64,000 bases of DNA from Pseudomonas denitrificans (nom. rej.) (lineage in GTDB: Bacteria; Pseudomonadota; Gammaproteobacteria; Pseudomonadales; Pseudomonadaceae), in NCBI RefSeq assembly GCF_008807415.1, contig NZ_CP043626.1:1984001-2048000 (forward strand). Direction: 5' to 3'. Position 1 is the first letter of the stretch, and every line of letters starts with the position of its first letter. The position numbers and the translations under genes are program-made. This document shows, piece by piece, positions 1 through 9,987 of the stretch. The notes under the pieces are model-generated. The model was not told where the DNA came from and searched no databases. It saw nothing but the letters and a program-made list of their open reading frames with translations.

Positions 1-1810
1 AGGCCGCATCGACCACCCGCTCCAGGGTGTCGGCCTTGTGGTCGGCGAGGTAGGCCACCACCGGCATGATCGAGCACTCAGTGTTGAACAGCTCGGGGTT
101 GGTGGTGCTCGCGGTACGCGCTGCGTAGTTGAGCACGTCCTGGTTCGGCGACAGGGTCAGCCACTTGTTGCTGCCCTCGTAGGAGCCGGCGGTGATCTTG
201 CGCACGGCGTCGGCCAGCGACACGGTGCTCTGCACGCCCGGCACCTGCTGCAGGGTCCAGCCCAGACGGTCGACCTCGATCAGCGTCCTGTAGTCCAGGC
301 AGCCCTCGGCGGGCGTCTTGACGATCACCGCGAACTGGTCGCTGGAGAGTGTGTACTTGCCGGTGATGTAGGCGTTGTCCAGGTTGTAGCGCGAATGCGG
401 GCGCAACTCGGAAGCGCCGGCGTCCAGGTCGCCGATCTTCAGGTGCGTGCTCACCGCGAAGCCGCCCGCCGCCAGCACGGCCGCACCGGCCAGCAGCAGC
501 GTGGCCCAGCGCCGCTCGGTTAAGCGCTCCAGCAGTGTCCAGACACCGCCGATCTCGCGCTGCTCGGCACGCAGGCTGCGTGCGGCGGCGTGGGGGCTGA
601 CGCCGGTGTAGGACAACATCACCGGCAGCAGGATCAGGTTGGTGAACACCAGCAGCGCGACGCCGATGGACGCGGTGATCGCCAGGTCCTTGATCACCGG
701 AATATCGATCAGCATGAGCACGGCGAAGCCCACGGCGTCGGCGGCCAGCGCGGTTAGACCGGCAAGGAACAGGCGGCGGAACGTATAGCGCGCCGCCACC
801 AGGCGGTGAGTGCCGCGACCGATGTCCTGCATGATGCCGTTCATCTTCTGCGCGCCGTGCGACACGCCGATGGCGAAGACCAGGAACGGCACCAGGATCG
901 AATACGGGTCCAGCTCGTAGCCCAGCAGCGCGATCAGCCCCAGCTGCCAGAGCACCGCGGCGCACGAGCAGCCCAGCACCAGCAGCGTGCTGCGCAGGCA
1001 GCGGGTCCAGGCGAAGATGATCGCCGCGGCGATGGCCGCAGCCACAGCGAAGTAGAGGATCATCTGGCTGAGGCCGTCGAGCAGGTCGCCGACTACCTTG
1101 GAGAAGCCGACAATGTGCACCTGGATGTCGGCGCTGCCTTGGGCGCCGGCGTACTTGGCGCGAATCGCTTCGAGGCGCTTGGACAGTTCCCAGTAGTCGA
1201 TGGCCTTGCCGCTCTCGGCATCCCTGTCCAGCAGCGGGACGAACACCATGCTCGAGCGGTAGTCGCTGCCGATCAGGTTACCCAGCAGCTGCGCGCGGCC
1301 TATGTTCTGCCGCAGTTGCTCGATGTTGGCGGGCGAGCCGGAATAGTTGTCCGGCATCACCGGGCCGCCGGCGAACCCCTCTTCGGTGACCTCGTTCCAG
1401 CGCACCACCGGCATCCACAACGATTTCACGTTGGCACGGTCGACGCCCGGGGTTAGGAAAAGGTCGTCATTTATGTGCTTGAGCACCTGCAGGTAAGCCG
1501 GGTCGAAGATGTCGCCCTTGCGATTCTCGACCACCACCCGCACCGCGTTGCCCAGACCCTTGAGCTCGTCGCGGTTGGCCAGGAAGTTGCGGATGTACGG
1601 CTGGTTGTGCGGGATGGTCTTCTCGAAGGCGGCGTTGAGCGTCAGCCCGCGCGTCTGCCAGCCGAGCAGCCCGCTGACGAGCACGCAAAGCAGCACGACC
1701 AGCAGTCGATTGTTGAAGATCAGGCGCTCCAGGCGGCTGCCCGAAGCGTGGTCGAAATCCCGCAGGTCGCTGATGCTCAGCAGCTTGTCGGTGGAATTGG
1801 TCGCAGTCAT
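1..1810 (-). CDS. MMPL/RND-superfamily exporter, C-terminal part beyond the window
   Basis: An open frame runs from an ATG at 1810 off the left edge, about 603 residues without a stop. Residues about 35-51 form a first membrane helix, followed by a periplasmic stretch containing KTIPHNQPYIRNF and then a group of helices with the MMPL-like segment IDIPVIKDLAITASIG. This is the layout of predicted RND exporters that move hydrophobic compounds across the inner membrane, powered by the proton gradient. It lies 25 bp downstream of the YCF48-like gene and follows the DUF1302 gene on the same strand. Related clusters in Pseudomonas usually also carry a DUF1329 gene, which may lie past the left edge. 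The substrate is unknown. Confidence 0.85.
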   Translation of the reverse strand, partial: MTATNSTDKLLSISDLRDFDHASGSRLERLIFNNRLLVVLLCVLVSGLLGWQTRGLTLNAAFEKTIPHNQPYIRNFLANRDELKGLGNAVRVVVENRKGDIFDPAYLQVLKHINDDLFLTPGVDRANVKSLWMPVVRWNEVTEEGFAGGPVMPDNYSGSPANIEQLRQNIGRAQLLGNLIGSDYRSSMVFVPLLDRDAESGKAIDYWELSKRLEAIRAKYAGAQGSADIQVHIVGFSKVVGDLLDGLSQMILYFAVAAAIAAAIIFAWTRCLRSTLLVLGCSCAAVLWQLGLIALLGYELDPYSILVPFLVFAIGVSHGAQKMNGIMQDIGRGTHRLVAARYTFRRLFLAGLTALAADAVGFAVLMLIDIPVIKDLAITASIGVALLVFTNLILLPVMLSYTGVSPHAAARSLRAEQREIGGVWTLLERLTERRWATLLLAGAAVLAAGGFAVSTHLKIGDLDAGASELRPHSRYNLDNAYITGKYTLSSDQFAVIVKTPAEGCLDYRTLIEVDRLGWTLQQVPGVQSTVSLADAVRKITAGSYEGSNKWLTLSPNQDVLNYAARTASTTNPELFNTECSIMPVVAYLADHKADTLERVVDAA

Positions 1811-1835
1811 CACGTTACCCCGAATACCTTTGTTC

Positions 1836-2903
1836 TCACTGCGCGCGCTCCAGGCGCACACCACCGATGCCAGCCAACGCGACGCCCGCCTGCGGCGCCG
1901 GCGCCGGCGCCACCGCGAAGTTCGGTGCGACGCGGGCCAGCTTCACGCGCTGGAAGGTTGCCCCGCCATCGCGGGAGTGCAGCAGTTCGCCGGCCTGGCT
2001 GGCCAGCACGATGGTGCCGTCGGCGAGCACCGCGCCGCTGGTGAGGCCGGCGTCGGTGCCGGTCTCGACCTTGTGCCAGCTAGCACCGCCGTCGATGCTG
2101 CGGTAGGCGTTGCCGCGCAAGCCGTAGACCAGCACCGCATCGGCACTGCCGACCAGGCCGAAGAGCGTGCCCTGGTAGGGAAACTCCAGCGGTAGGAAGC
2201 GTTGCGTCGTGGCGTCGTACTTCAGCACTAGGCCCTGCTCGCCGACCACGAACAGCGTGCCCATCGCCGGGCGCATGGCGTACAGGTGCATGCCGCGAGG
2301 GTTGGAGACGTACTCTAGCCAAGGCGTCCAGTGCTGGCCGCCATCGCTTGTGCGCAGGATCAGGTTGAAGGCGCCTAGGGCATAGCCGTTGCGCTCGTCC
2401 TCGAACCACACGTCGAGCAGCGGCTTGTCGGCGCCCTGCGCCACGGCGGCCTCGGCGTCACGCTGCAGGCGCGCGGCCTCCGGATCGGCGGGATCGGCTG
2501 GGTGGCCGTACTGGCGCATCAGCAGATCGGCGATCTGCGGACCGTCCAGCTGCCGGCTCCAGGTGCGGCCGCCATCGTCGCTGTGCAGGATCACGCCCTC
2601 GTGGCCTACCGCCCAGCCTTGGCTGGCACTGGGAAAGGCCAGCGCGGTCAGGTCCGAGCTCACCGGCACCTGTGCCTGGGTCCAGTGTTGGCCGTCGTCC
2701 GAATACAGGATGTGGCCACGCTGACCGGCGGCGACCAGGCGCTGGCCGGCCAGCACCAGGGCGTTGAGCGGTACGCGAGCGGCCAGCGGCGACTGCACGG
2801 CCGGCTGCGCCAGCGGCGGAACGAAGGTCGGCTGCGCCTGCACCTGGCCTGCCAGGACGGCCAGGCCGAGCGCCAGCGGCGCCGCGAAAGTGATTCTGAA
2901 CAT
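1836..2903 (-). CDS. YCF48-like (BNR/beta-propeller) exported protein
   Basis: This 355-residue protein starts with a clear signal peptide (residues 1-23, ending GQVQAQ). The rest holds repeated BNR/Asp-box motifs typical of YCF48-like propellers, such as ILYSDDGQHWTQ, ILHSDDGGRTWSR, ILRTSDGGQHWTP, AYRSIDGGASWHK and LLHSRDGGATFQR. Such proteins often sit beside MMPL exporters and DUF1302/DUF1329 proteins in Pseudomonas and are presumed periplasmic accessory factors. It lies between the DUF1302 gene upstream and the exporter downstream, probably in one transcript. The family name comes from photosystem II assembly, which has no bearing here. The exact role is unknown. Confidence 0.85.
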   Translation of the reverse strand: MFRITFAAPLALGLAVLAGQVQAQPTFVPPLAQPAVQSPLAARVPLNALVLAGQRLVAAGQRGHILYSDDGQHWTQAQVPVSSDLTALAFPSASQGWAVGHEGVILHSDDGGRTWSRQLDGPQIADLLMRQYGHPADPADPEAARLQRDAEAAVAQGADKPLLDVWFEDERNGYALGAFNLILRTSDGGQHWTPWLEYVSNPRGMHLYAMRPAMGTLFVVGEQGLVLKYDATTQRFLPLEFPYQGTLFGLVGSADAVLVYGLRGNAYRSIDGGASWHKVETGTDAGLTSGAVLADGTIVLASQAGELLHSRDGGATFQRVKLARVAPNFAVAPAPAPQAGVALAGIGGVRLERAQ

Positions 2904-3070
2904 CGATTGCCCTCACATCGAATTCGCCTCGGCTGCCGGCCCGCTCATGGCAGGACGGCGGGAATGCCGAGGTTGGCAATAGCGAAAGGAGGCGTGTCCG
3001 CCTCCTTCACCATCCGGGCGCGGCGCGTGGCGACGAAAGGCTTGTGTCGCCACGCGGCCCGGGCCAGCGC

Positions 3071-4762
3071 TTAGATGCTGGTCTTGAAGGTGAAGTAGAC
3101 GGCGCCGCGGTCCTCGAGCAGCGCCTGGCTGCCGTTGGGGGTGAGCGCCGCACCGCTGGCGTTCTTCGAGTAGTCGCCGAAGTAGTCGACGTACTTCAGG
3201 TCGAAGCGGTAGCGGCTGTACAGGTCCAGGCCCAGGCCCGCGGCGTAGCTGCCGGCGTCCTCGCTGCCGCCCAGGGCGACTGCCGAGTTGCCGTTCAGAC
3301 CTACCGAGTAGCTGACCGGCATCGACAGGTCGCCGCCGGGGAACACCTGGTACCAGGTTGGCGTGAAGTTCACCGCCATGGTGTAGGCGTTGCGGTCGAC
3401 GGCATCGATGTTGGTGGACACCGAACGGTACTTCGAGCTGCCCTTGAACAGGTTCATAGGGTCGGAGTTCACCGAGACCCAGTGGCTCCAGGTCAGTTCG
3501 GTGGCCCAGGTCGCGGAATCGAACAGCGGGTTGGAACTAATCGAGCCGAGGGCGTTGACCACACCGTGCAGGGTGTCACCACGGGCGCCGAGGATGTCGC
3601 CGTCGTCCGGCAGTGCCTTGGCGGAAGTGACCACCGCCGCACTGCTGGCCAGCGGCATGTTGTGACGGTAGTTCAGGTCCGCGCCGAAGCTGATGCCGGC
3701 CACCTCTTTCGACAGGCTGATGCCGTACATGTCGATGTCCGAGGCGTAGTTCATGAAGTACTGCGGCTGCTTGGCCTGCAGCAGAATGACCTGCGGGACG
3801 GTGTCGGAGAAGTTGCGTACGTAGAAGCCGAGAGTGCCGTCGAGCCATTCCGGGCTCCAGCGCGCCATCAGGCCCCAGTCGCCGACATCCTTGGGCTCGA
3901 TGTCGTCGCCATGCGTGGCACGCAGTTTCGGGCTGAGGATGTAGGACTCGCCGCCCTGCAGATAGATGTCGGAGAAGCCCAGGTAGGAACCCGACTCCGG
4001 CACGCGCGTGGGGCGCCATTCGAGGAAATACTGCGCACCGAAGGACCACTCGGGCGTGGCCTGGAACTGCGCCGAAAGCTGCGTGCGCGGGATGTACAGT
4101 TCCTTCGCCTCGATACCCGGCAGGGCCAGCGCCTTGCCCTGGTCGAGCGGGGCCTGGCCATAGGAAATGCCATTGATCGCGCCGCTGCCCAGCAACGACT
4201 CGCCCCAGTTCACGGTATGCCGACCGGCACGCAGCTGCAGCGGCGAGTCACCCAGGTTGAAGGTGCCGAAGACGAAGGCGTCGAGGATCTCGCCCGACGG
4301 ACCTTCGTAGTAGCGGTTGGCGTAGCGGCTCAGGCCCAGGGCCGGCTTGCCGTCGCTGCCCAGGTGGTTCGACGTCGCCAGGCTGTCGTTGTCCAGCCCA
4401 CCGGAATAGGCGTCGTCGTACCAGAGCGCGGCACTCATGCGGGCACCGTACTTGTCCTTGTAGACCAGGTCGGACTCGCTGAGGATGTCCAGGCGGTTGT
4501 TGACGATGCTGTTCTTCTTGAAGTTGCGATCGCCGTCGTCGTAGTTCGGGTTCTTCAGGATCGGAGTGCTCTGGTTCTCGACCCGCTTGCCCAGGTTGTA
4601 GCGGAAGGTGTTGTCGAAGCGTAGCTTCAGATCGTCGTTACCGGTGTCGATCTCGACGGCATGCGCGGTGCTCCAACCCATTGCGCACACCATCAGGATG
4701 CTCGTGCTCAGCTTGTGTGGAACGGGTCGACTCTGCTTCATCTTGTTTTTCTTATTCGCCAT
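3071..4762 (-). CDS. DUF1302-family outer-membrane protein
   Basis: A 563-residue protein of the DUF1302 type: an N-terminal signal (SILMVCAMGWSTAHA, about residues 23-37) followed by beta-rich sequence with many aromatic alternations and a C-terminal phenylalanine-containing strand (YFTFKTSI), as in outer-membrane barrels. The start at 4762 is chosen because GAGAGAGG lies just upstream; a longer frame begins at 4828. DUF1302 proteins usually pair with DUF1329 proteins and are linked to handling of hydrophobic substrates such as steroids, terpenes or aromatics; here the partner is missing from this side of the window. It is transcribed divergently from the metallo-beta-lactamase-fold gene. 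A second, longer DUF1302 gene occurs at 33199-35094. Confidence 0.85.
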   Translation of the reverse strand: MANKKNKMKQSRPVPHKLSTSILMVCAMGWSTAHAVEIDTGNDDLKLRFDNTFRYNLGKRVENQSTPILKNPNYDDGDRNFKKNSIVNNRLDILSESDLVYKDKYGARMSAALWYDDAYSGGLDNDSLATSNHLGSDGKPALGLSRYANRYYEGPSGEILDAFVFGTFNLGDSPLQLRAGRHTVNWGESLLGSGAINGISYGQAPLDQGKALALPGIEAKELYIPRTQLSAQFQATPEWSFGAQYFLEWRPTRVPESGSYLGFSDIYLQGGESYILSPKLRATHGDDIEPKDVGDWGLMARWSPEWLDGTLGFYVRNFSDTVPQVILLQAKQPQYFMNYASDIDMYGISLSKEVAGISFGADLNYRHNMPLASSAAVVTSAKALPDDGDILGARGDTLHGVVNALGSISSNPLFDSATWATELTWSHWVSVNSDPMNLFKGSSKYRSVSTNIDAVDRNAYTMAVNFTPTWYQVFPGGDLSMPVSYSVGLNGNSAVALGGSEDAGSYAAGLGLDLYSRYRFDLKYVDYFGDYSKNASGAALTPNGSQALLEDRGAVYFTFKTSI

Positions 4763-4962
4763 GTTTTCCTCTCTCCCCTCGATTAACCAAGGCTCGGGCC
4801 GACGGCACCGAACCAGGAAGAAGCTCAATCAGTGATCGAGTGGGGCAAGGGTGCAGCGACGACCCGATTCTCTCCCCCCTATTAAATGGGGGCGTCCCCC
4901 CCTCCCTACCGGGCGAAACTCGTCACATGGCCGGCTTGCCAGCCCGCTTTGGAGGATCCGCA

Positions 4963-6069
4963 ATGAACAAAGAGTTCGCCCCGCTTGCCGCCGATGACGC
5001 ACTGTGCTTTCCCTGTGGCAGCCCGCCCGCCATCGGCGAGTGGTGTGAGGTGGCTCCGGGCGTGCACTGGACCTGCATGCCGCTGCCAATCTACGTTCCG
5101 ACCATCAATCTGTGGCTGCTCGAAGACGGCCCTGGCGTCGCCGTGGTGGACACCGGAATCAACAGCAACGACACCCGCCAGGCCTGGGAGCGATTGTTCG
5201 ACGGAGTACTACGTGGCAGGCCGGTGACTCGCGTGCTAGGAACGCATATGCACCTAGATCACATCGGTCTGGCTGGCTGGCTTGGCGAGCGCTTCGCCTG
5301 CCGTCTATGGATGACGCGCCTGGAGTACCTGCAATGCCGGATGCTTGCAGGCGATAGCGGCCGCGGCCCCTCCAAGGAAACCCAGGCGTTCCTCCAGCGC
5401 GCCGGCTGGAGCGAAGCCGCGCTTACGCTGAACCGGGAGCGCGCCAACACTTTCGGCCATATGCTCTGGCCGCTTCCGGAGAGCTTCCGCCGCGTGAGCG
5501 ATGGCGAGCGCCTGCGTATTGGTGAGCACGAATGGGAAGTCGTGGTTGGGGCAGGCCATTCGCCGGAACACGCTTGTCTTTACGAAGCCAAACGCAAGCT
5601 GCTGATATCCGGCGACCAAGTGCTGCCGCAGATCTCCTCCAATATTTCGGTACATCCCGGCGAGCCGGATGCCGACCCCATCAGCGATTGGCTCGATTCT
5701 CTGGCCATGCTGCGCGAACGCGTCAGCGACGAGGTGCTGGTGCTACCGGCACATGGCGAACCCTTCCGCGGCCTGCATGCGCGCCTGGCCCAGCTGGAGT
5801 CCAGCCTGCAACGCGCGCTCGATCGGGTGCGTCGAGGACTGGATCGTCCACGGCGAGCGGTAGATGTCTTCGAGCTGCTCTTCGCCCGGCAGATCCCAGC
5901 CAACGACATCGGCCTGATGGGCCTCGCCACCGGCGAAAGCCTCGCGCATCTGAATCACCTGCAGCAGCGCGGCGAACTATGTACGGAAACCGATCAGCAC
6001 GGCGTCGTCTGGTATCGATTGACTCCCCGGGTCACCGAATCGCTGGTTCGAGATAACGAACAAGGATGA
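4963..6069 (+). CDS. Metallo-beta-lactamase-fold hydrolase
   Basis: A 368-residue cytoplasmic protein with the metal-binding signature THMHLDHIG (HxHxDH) at about residues 90-98. Further expected metal ligands occur in GAGHSPEHACLY, in SGDQVLPQ (the bridging Asp) and in the late histidine of LPAHGEPF, so the site looks complete. Such enzymes hydrolyse thioesters, lactones or esters; glyoxalase-II-like or CoA-thioester activity would suit the neighbouring dehydrogenase, but the substrate is not readable. The ATG at 4963 is preceded by GGAGGA at 4951-4956. The frame is open further upstream without a better ribosome site. It converges on the short-chain dehydrogenase gene. Confidence 0.85.
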   Translation: MNKEFAPLAADDALCFPCGSPPAIGEWCEVAPGVHWTCMPLPIYVPTINLWLLEDGPGVAVVDTGINSNDTRQAWERLFDGVLRGRPVTRVLGTHMHLDHIGLAGWLGERFACRLWMTRLEYLQCRMLAGDSGRGPSKETQAFLQRAGWSEAALTLNRERANTFGHMLWPLPESFRRVSDGERLRIGEHEWEVVVGAGHSPEHACLYEAKRKLLISGDQVLPQISSNISVHPGEPDADPISDWLDSLAMLRERVSDEVLVLPAHGEPFRGLHARLAQLESSLQRALDRVRRGLDRPRRAVDVFELLFARQIPANDIGLMGLATGESLAHLNHLQQRGELCTETDQHGVVWYRLTPRVTESLVRDNEQG

Positions 6070-6210
6070 GCAACCCCGAACCGGGGTCTCTCGACACCTC
6101 TGCCTACGCCCAGGCGATCCCGACGCGCCGCCCGATGACGATGCCACCGGCATTGCTCCAGGCGCTAAGGAAACTGTCTGCTGCAATAGAGCCTACCTAG
6201 GCCAACGAAA

Positions 6211-6230
6211 ACGGCGCCTCGCGGCGCCGT
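6211..6230 (-). terminator. Intrinsic terminator after the short-chain dehydrogenase gene
   Basis: A perfect 8-bp stem, ACGGCGCC (6211-6218) and GGCGCCGT (6223-6230), with a 4-base loop. On the minus strand it is followed by TTTTCG, so it ends transcripts of the dehydrogenase gene. It lies in the convergent gap with the hydrolase gene. Confidence 0.7.
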
Positions 6231-6285
6231 CCGGGCGAAACAGCCCGCCCCCAGAACATCGGGATACAGGCCATTCAGGCCTGTG

Positions 6286-7032
6286 TCAGCGGGTGCCGCA
6301 CTGGATATCGAGGGTCAGCGCGTTCAGGTAGGGGTTCTCGGCCACGTGACGGACCAACGCGGCGAACTCGCTCGGCTGCCCCATGCGCCGCGGGAACAGC
6401 AGACTGCTGACAATGCTCTCGGAGACCTTCGCCGGCATACCGGCCGACATGCCGGACTCGAACAGCCCCGGCGCCAACGTCACCACGCGGATGCCGTGCT
6501 CGGCCAGGTCGCGGGCGATCGGAAGGGTCATGCCGATCACCCCAGCCTTGCTCGCACTGTAGGCCGCCTGGCCCATTTGCCCTTCGCGGGCAGCGCCGGA
6601 TGCGGTGTTGATGATCACCCCACGCTCGCCAGTGTCCTCGGGCTGGTTGCCGGTCATCGCTAGGGCAGCGTAGCGAATGATGTTGAAGGTGCCGGTCAAA
6701 TTGACCGCCAGCACGCGGCTCCACAGGTCGCTGGGGAACGGCTGGCCCTTGGAGAGGGTTTTGCACGGGCCGAGGATGCCGGCGCAGTTGACCGCGACAT
6801 GGATGGCGCCAAACTCGGCGACCACGGTGTCGATCGCCGACTTGACGCTCTCCTCGCTGGAAACGTCCACACCGATGCCGCGGACGCCCTCTCCCAGCGC
6901 CTCGTTCAGGCGAGCCTGGTCGAGATCCAGGCCCACCACACGTGCACCTGCAGTGGCCAACGCCCTGCAGGTGGCCAGCCCGAGCCCGGAAGCAGCCCCA
7001 GTGACGATCGCTACCTTGTTGTCCAGCTTCAT
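6286..7032 (-). CDS. Short-chain dehydrogenase/reductase (type-10 hydroxyacyl-CoA dehydrogenase-like)
   Basis: A 248-residue classical SDR. It shows the NAD(P)-binding [10 protein letters not shown] motif (about residues 11-20), the NCAG motif, and the catalytic YSASK (Tyr-x-x-x-Lys) after [10 protein letters not shown]. The HVAVNCAG segment and overall size match 3-hydroxyacyl-CoA / 17-beta-hydroxysteroid type-10 enzymes, so it may oxidise a hydroxyl group in a side-chain degradation route. The ATG at 7032 opens directly with [11 protein letters not shown], as usual in the family, although the frame continues upstream. It is divergent from the LuxR regulator at 7288, which is the obvious candidate controller. 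Substrate specificity is inference. Confidence 0.85.
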   Translation of the reverse strand: MKLDNKVAIVTGAASGLGLATCRALATAGARVVGLDLDQARLNEALGEGVRGIGVDVSSEESVKSAIDTVVAEFGAIHVAVNCAGILGPCKTLSKGQPFPSDLWSRVLAVNLTGTFNIIRYAALAMTGNQPEDTGERGVIINTASGAAREGQMGQAAYSASKAGVIGMTLPIARDLAEHGIRVVTLAPGLFESGMSAGMPAKVSESIVSSLLFPRRMGQPSEFAALVRHVAENPYLNALTLDIQCGTR

Positions 7033-7054
7033 GCGCTTGTTTCTCCTACGCTTA

Positions 7055-7078
7055 CCCATTGAATGGGCGCCCAATGGG
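7055..7078. promoter_or_regulatory. Inverted repeat in the dehydrogenase / LuxR intergenic region
   Basis: CCCATTG (7055-7061) is repeated inverted as CAATGGG (7072-7078). A nested GGGCGCCC palindrome lies at the centre, and AATGGGCG occurs twice in direct orientation (7062-7069 and 7074-7081). It sits 22 bp upstream of the dehydrogenase start and about 210 bp before the regulator start. It may be an operator; the binding protein is unknown. Confidence 0.35.
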
Positions 7079-7287
7079 CGCGGATCAACGAGCATAAGCA
7101 GGGTGTTTTCGGCGTGTCCCCTCCCCTTGCGGACGCCTGTCAACGCCTCGGAAGTGCGCTGTGTTAGAGGTTCTTGACGCACTTTTGGCACTCCAGTACG
7201 GTCACTCGAATAGCCGTTTTCATGCCTGCCCGCGAATGCCGCCAAGTTCCGTTCGCGCTCCCGGCCACTAGTATTTCCAGGGAAAAA

Positions 7288-9987
7288 ATGACAATTAATC
7301 CCGCCCGCCACCTGGCTTCGACCAAGTTTTCGCCGCCGCGCATCGGTACCAAGCACGTGCCGCGCAACAACTTGATCGCTCAGCTGGACCAGATGCACGA
7401 ATGCCGGCTCGCGCTGATCACCGGCGCCGCCGGCTACGGCAAGACGACCCTGCTCGCGCAATGGCGTCAGGACCGCCTGAAGGCCGGCGCGGAAGTCGCC
7501 TGGATATCGCTGACGAGCGACGACAAGGGCTATGCTCCGTTCTGCACGGCGCTCATCGAGGCCCTGCGCCGCCTGGGCATCGCCCTGGACTTCGACCTGC
7601 TGCAGGAGGACGGCACGGCCTCGGCAATGGACGCCATGGTCGCCGCCGTTGTCGAGGGCGCGGAAAACCTGTCGAAGGAGCTCTACCTGATCCTCGACGA
7701 CTACCACCACGTCGAGGTACCGCTGGCCCACAAGCTGATCCAGAAACTGCTCGACCATGGGCCGGGCAACCTGCACCTGGTGATCGCCTCTCGGGTCGCA
7801 CCGCCGCTGAGCCTGTCGCGGCTGCGGGTGATGCAGCAGGTTGTGGAGATCGAGAGTGTCACCCTGCCGTTCGACGCCGCCGAAACCCGCGCCTTCATCG
7901 AGGAGAACCTGGGGCGAGACAAGCTCAACGCCGACGAACTGAGTCTGATCCATGAGCTGACCAGCGGCTGGCCGTCCTGCCTGCAGCTAATCGTGATCAT
8001 GCTGAAGAACCGCCCGGATTCTCGCTCTATCCTCCACGACTTGGTCTGGCGTTCCAGCGACCTGCAGACCTACCTTAGCGAGGAAGTGGTGGAGCACTTA
8101 CCGGCCGAACTCGTTGCGTTCGCCGAGGCGCTTTCGATCTTCCGCCGCTTCAACGCCCCCATGGCCAAAGCGGTCACTGAAAGCGAAGAGGCCGGCGGGC
8201 TGATCAAGCGCATGGAAGACGAAAACCTGCTGATCTACCGGGTCGACTCGGATGATCGCCTGCCCTGGTACCGCTTCCACCCGCTGTTCGGCGAATTTCT
8301 TACCAGCCGCCTGGCACGCCACGGTGGCGACCTGCAGCAGTTGCACCGGCGCGGCGCGCGCTGGTTTGCCGAGCATCGCTGCCTGACTGAGGCGCTACGC
8401 CACGCCAGCCTGGGCGAGGACATCGACTTCGCCACCCAGGTCATTGAGCGTTCCGCGCCAGCCACCTGGAGCCTGGAATACCTGAGCCCGACGCTGCACT
8501 TGCTGGAGCGCCTGCCAGAGGACGTGCTGTTCCGCCACCAGCGCCTGCTCTTCCTTGCCTGCCTGACTGTGTCACTGACATCCCGTCCGGCGCGGGCGAA
8601 GGCCTGGCTGCAGCATCTACAGAACAGCGACCTGCAAGCCCATCCGGACATCGCCAGCGGCATCCCGCTGATTCGTGGCGCAATCGCCGTGCAGGACGAC
8701 GACACCGAGCTGGCCATTGAAGTGCTCGAACCGGTACGCGATGCCAGCCTGGAAAACCCATTCCTGCGCTATGTGCTGCTGCTCGCCCTGACGGTCGCCT
8801 ACACAGCCGCCGGGCGCTACGCCGATGCCCGCCGCCTGCACGACCAATACCCCATTCCGCCGGAGGACCGCGGTAACGACACGGCGATGGTTGCCGAGTT
8901 CACCAACACCACCAACCTGATCGCCGCCGGCTATGTCCGCGAGTTTGCGACGGTCGCCTCGCAGTTGCTCGAACATGCCACCCGCGAGGGCGGCAGCCGC
9001 TCCATCTGCGCGAACCTGTGCGCCAGCGCCCTGACCGAGGCCTTCTACGAACTCGACCGCATCGACGACTCCCGCGAGACCATCGCCAACCGTTTCGGCC
9101 TGCTGCACTCCTCGGTGCCGGACGTGATAGTGCGCACCAACCTCACCCGCGTCCGCCTCGACTTGTTGCAAAAAGGCACCGAGGCTGCACTGAGCTTCCT
9201 CGAACAGCAGATCGCCCATCTGCGCTGCCTCGGCCAGGTCCGCCCTGTGGCCCACCTGGTGGCCGAACAGATTCGCGTGCTGCTGCTCAAGGGTAGCCGC
9301 AACCGCGCCGGCGAACTGCTGGAAACCCTCGATGACCTGGTGCGCCGGCACGCGAGCGAGCGTGGCGCCCGCGCCGAGTTGCCGGCGATCGCCGCGCTCG
9401 CCCGCGCCCGCTACCTGAAGGCAGAGGATTCAACACAGACGCTTGCCCAGCTGCAGATCGTCCGAGCGTATGCGCAAGCGTTCGACCGCGGCCGCCTGCT
9501 GACACTCGTCGAGCTGATCACCGCCTCCGCCCTGGACGACCTCAAGCGTCCAGAGGAAGCAATGCAGCACCTGCGCCAGGCGGTAACCGCCGGACAACGC
9601 TTCGGCCTAGTCCGGACCTTTATCGATGAAGGCGCGCTGTCGGAGAAGCTGCTCGCTCGCCTGGTCGAAGAACAGGCCGTCGAGGGTGAAGTGCTGGCCT
9701 ACGCCGAGGAGCTGCTCGGCAAGCTCAACGATCCGTTCGCCGTCAACGCCAGCCAGCCGCGCACGCGCCGCGTCCAGCTGGCTAAGACCCAGGCGGTGCT
9801 GACCAAGCGCGAGATCGAGATCCTCGCTCTGGTGGCCCAGGCCATGTCGAGCAAACGCATCGCACTTACCCTGGACATCACCCTGGAAACGGTGAAGTGG
9901 AACCTGCGCAACATCTTCGCCAAGCTTGGCGTCTCCAGCCGCTACGACGCCATGGTCTGGGCGAAGAACCACAACCTAATCGACTAG
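7288..9987 (+). CDS. MalT-type LuxR-family transcriptional activator
   Basis: An 899-residue large ATP-binding LuxR regulator (LAL/MalT type). Near the N-terminus GAAGYGKTTLL is the Walker A motif and LYLILDDYHHV the Walker B region. A long helical-repeat middle section follows, and the C-terminus carries a LuxR helix-turn-helix (LTKREIEILALVAQ ... ITLETVKWNLRNIFAKLGV). Proteins of this type are switched on by a small molecule together with ATP. The start at 7288 (MTINPARHL) has AGGGAA upstream; the frame extends to 7174 without a good ribosome site. It is divergent from the SDR gene and close to the DUF1302/MMPL cluster, which it probably controls. A second regulator of the same architecture lies at 29142-31706. 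Confidence 0.9.
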   Translation: MTINPARHLASTKFSPPRIGTKHVPRNNLIAQLDQMHECRLALITGAAGYGKTTLLAQWRQDRLKAGAEVAWISLTSDDKGYAPFCTALIEALRRLGIALDFDLLQEDGTASAMDAMVAAVVEGAENLSKELYLILDDYHHVEVPLAHKLIQKLLDHGPGNLHLVIASRVAPPLSLSRLRVMQQVVEIESVTLPFDAAETRAFIEENLGRDKLNADELSLIHELTSGWPSCLQLIVIMLKNRPDSRSILHDLVWRSSDLQTYLSEEVVEHLPAELVAFAEALSIFRRFNAPMAKAVTESEEAGGLIKRMEDENLLIYRVDSDDRLPWYRFHPLFGEFLTSRLARHGGDLQQLHRRGARWFAEHRCLTEALRHASLGEDIDFATQVIERSAPATWSLEYLSPTLHLLERLPEDVLFRHQRLLFLACLTVSLTSRPARAKAWLQHLQNSDLQAHPDIASGIPLIRGAIAVQDDDTELAIEVLEPVRDASLENPFLRYVLLLALTVAYTAAGRYADARRLHDQYPIPPEDRGNDTAMVAEFTNTTNLIAAGYVREFATVASQLLEHATREGGSRSICANLCASALTEAFYELDRIDDSRETIANRFGLLHSSVPDVIVRTNLTRVRLDLLQKGTEAALSFLEQQIAHLRCLGQVRPVAHLVAEQIRVLLLKGSRNRAGELLETLDDLVRRHASERGARAELPAIAALARARYLKAEDSTQTLAQLQIVRAYAQAFDRGRLLTLVELITASALDDLKRPEEAMQHLRQAVTAGQRFGLVRTFIDEGALSEKLLARLVEEQAVEGEVLAYAEELLGKLNDPFAVNASQPRTRRVQLAKTQAVLTKREIEILALVAQAMSSKRIALTLDITLETVKWNLRNIFAKLGVSSRYDAMVWAKNHNLID

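Noticed and set aside
4867..4904. C-run / G-run dyad between the DUF1302 and hydrolase genes
   Set aside because: It consists of homopolymer runs in a divergent promoter region; pairing is trivial and no terminator or operator logic fits.
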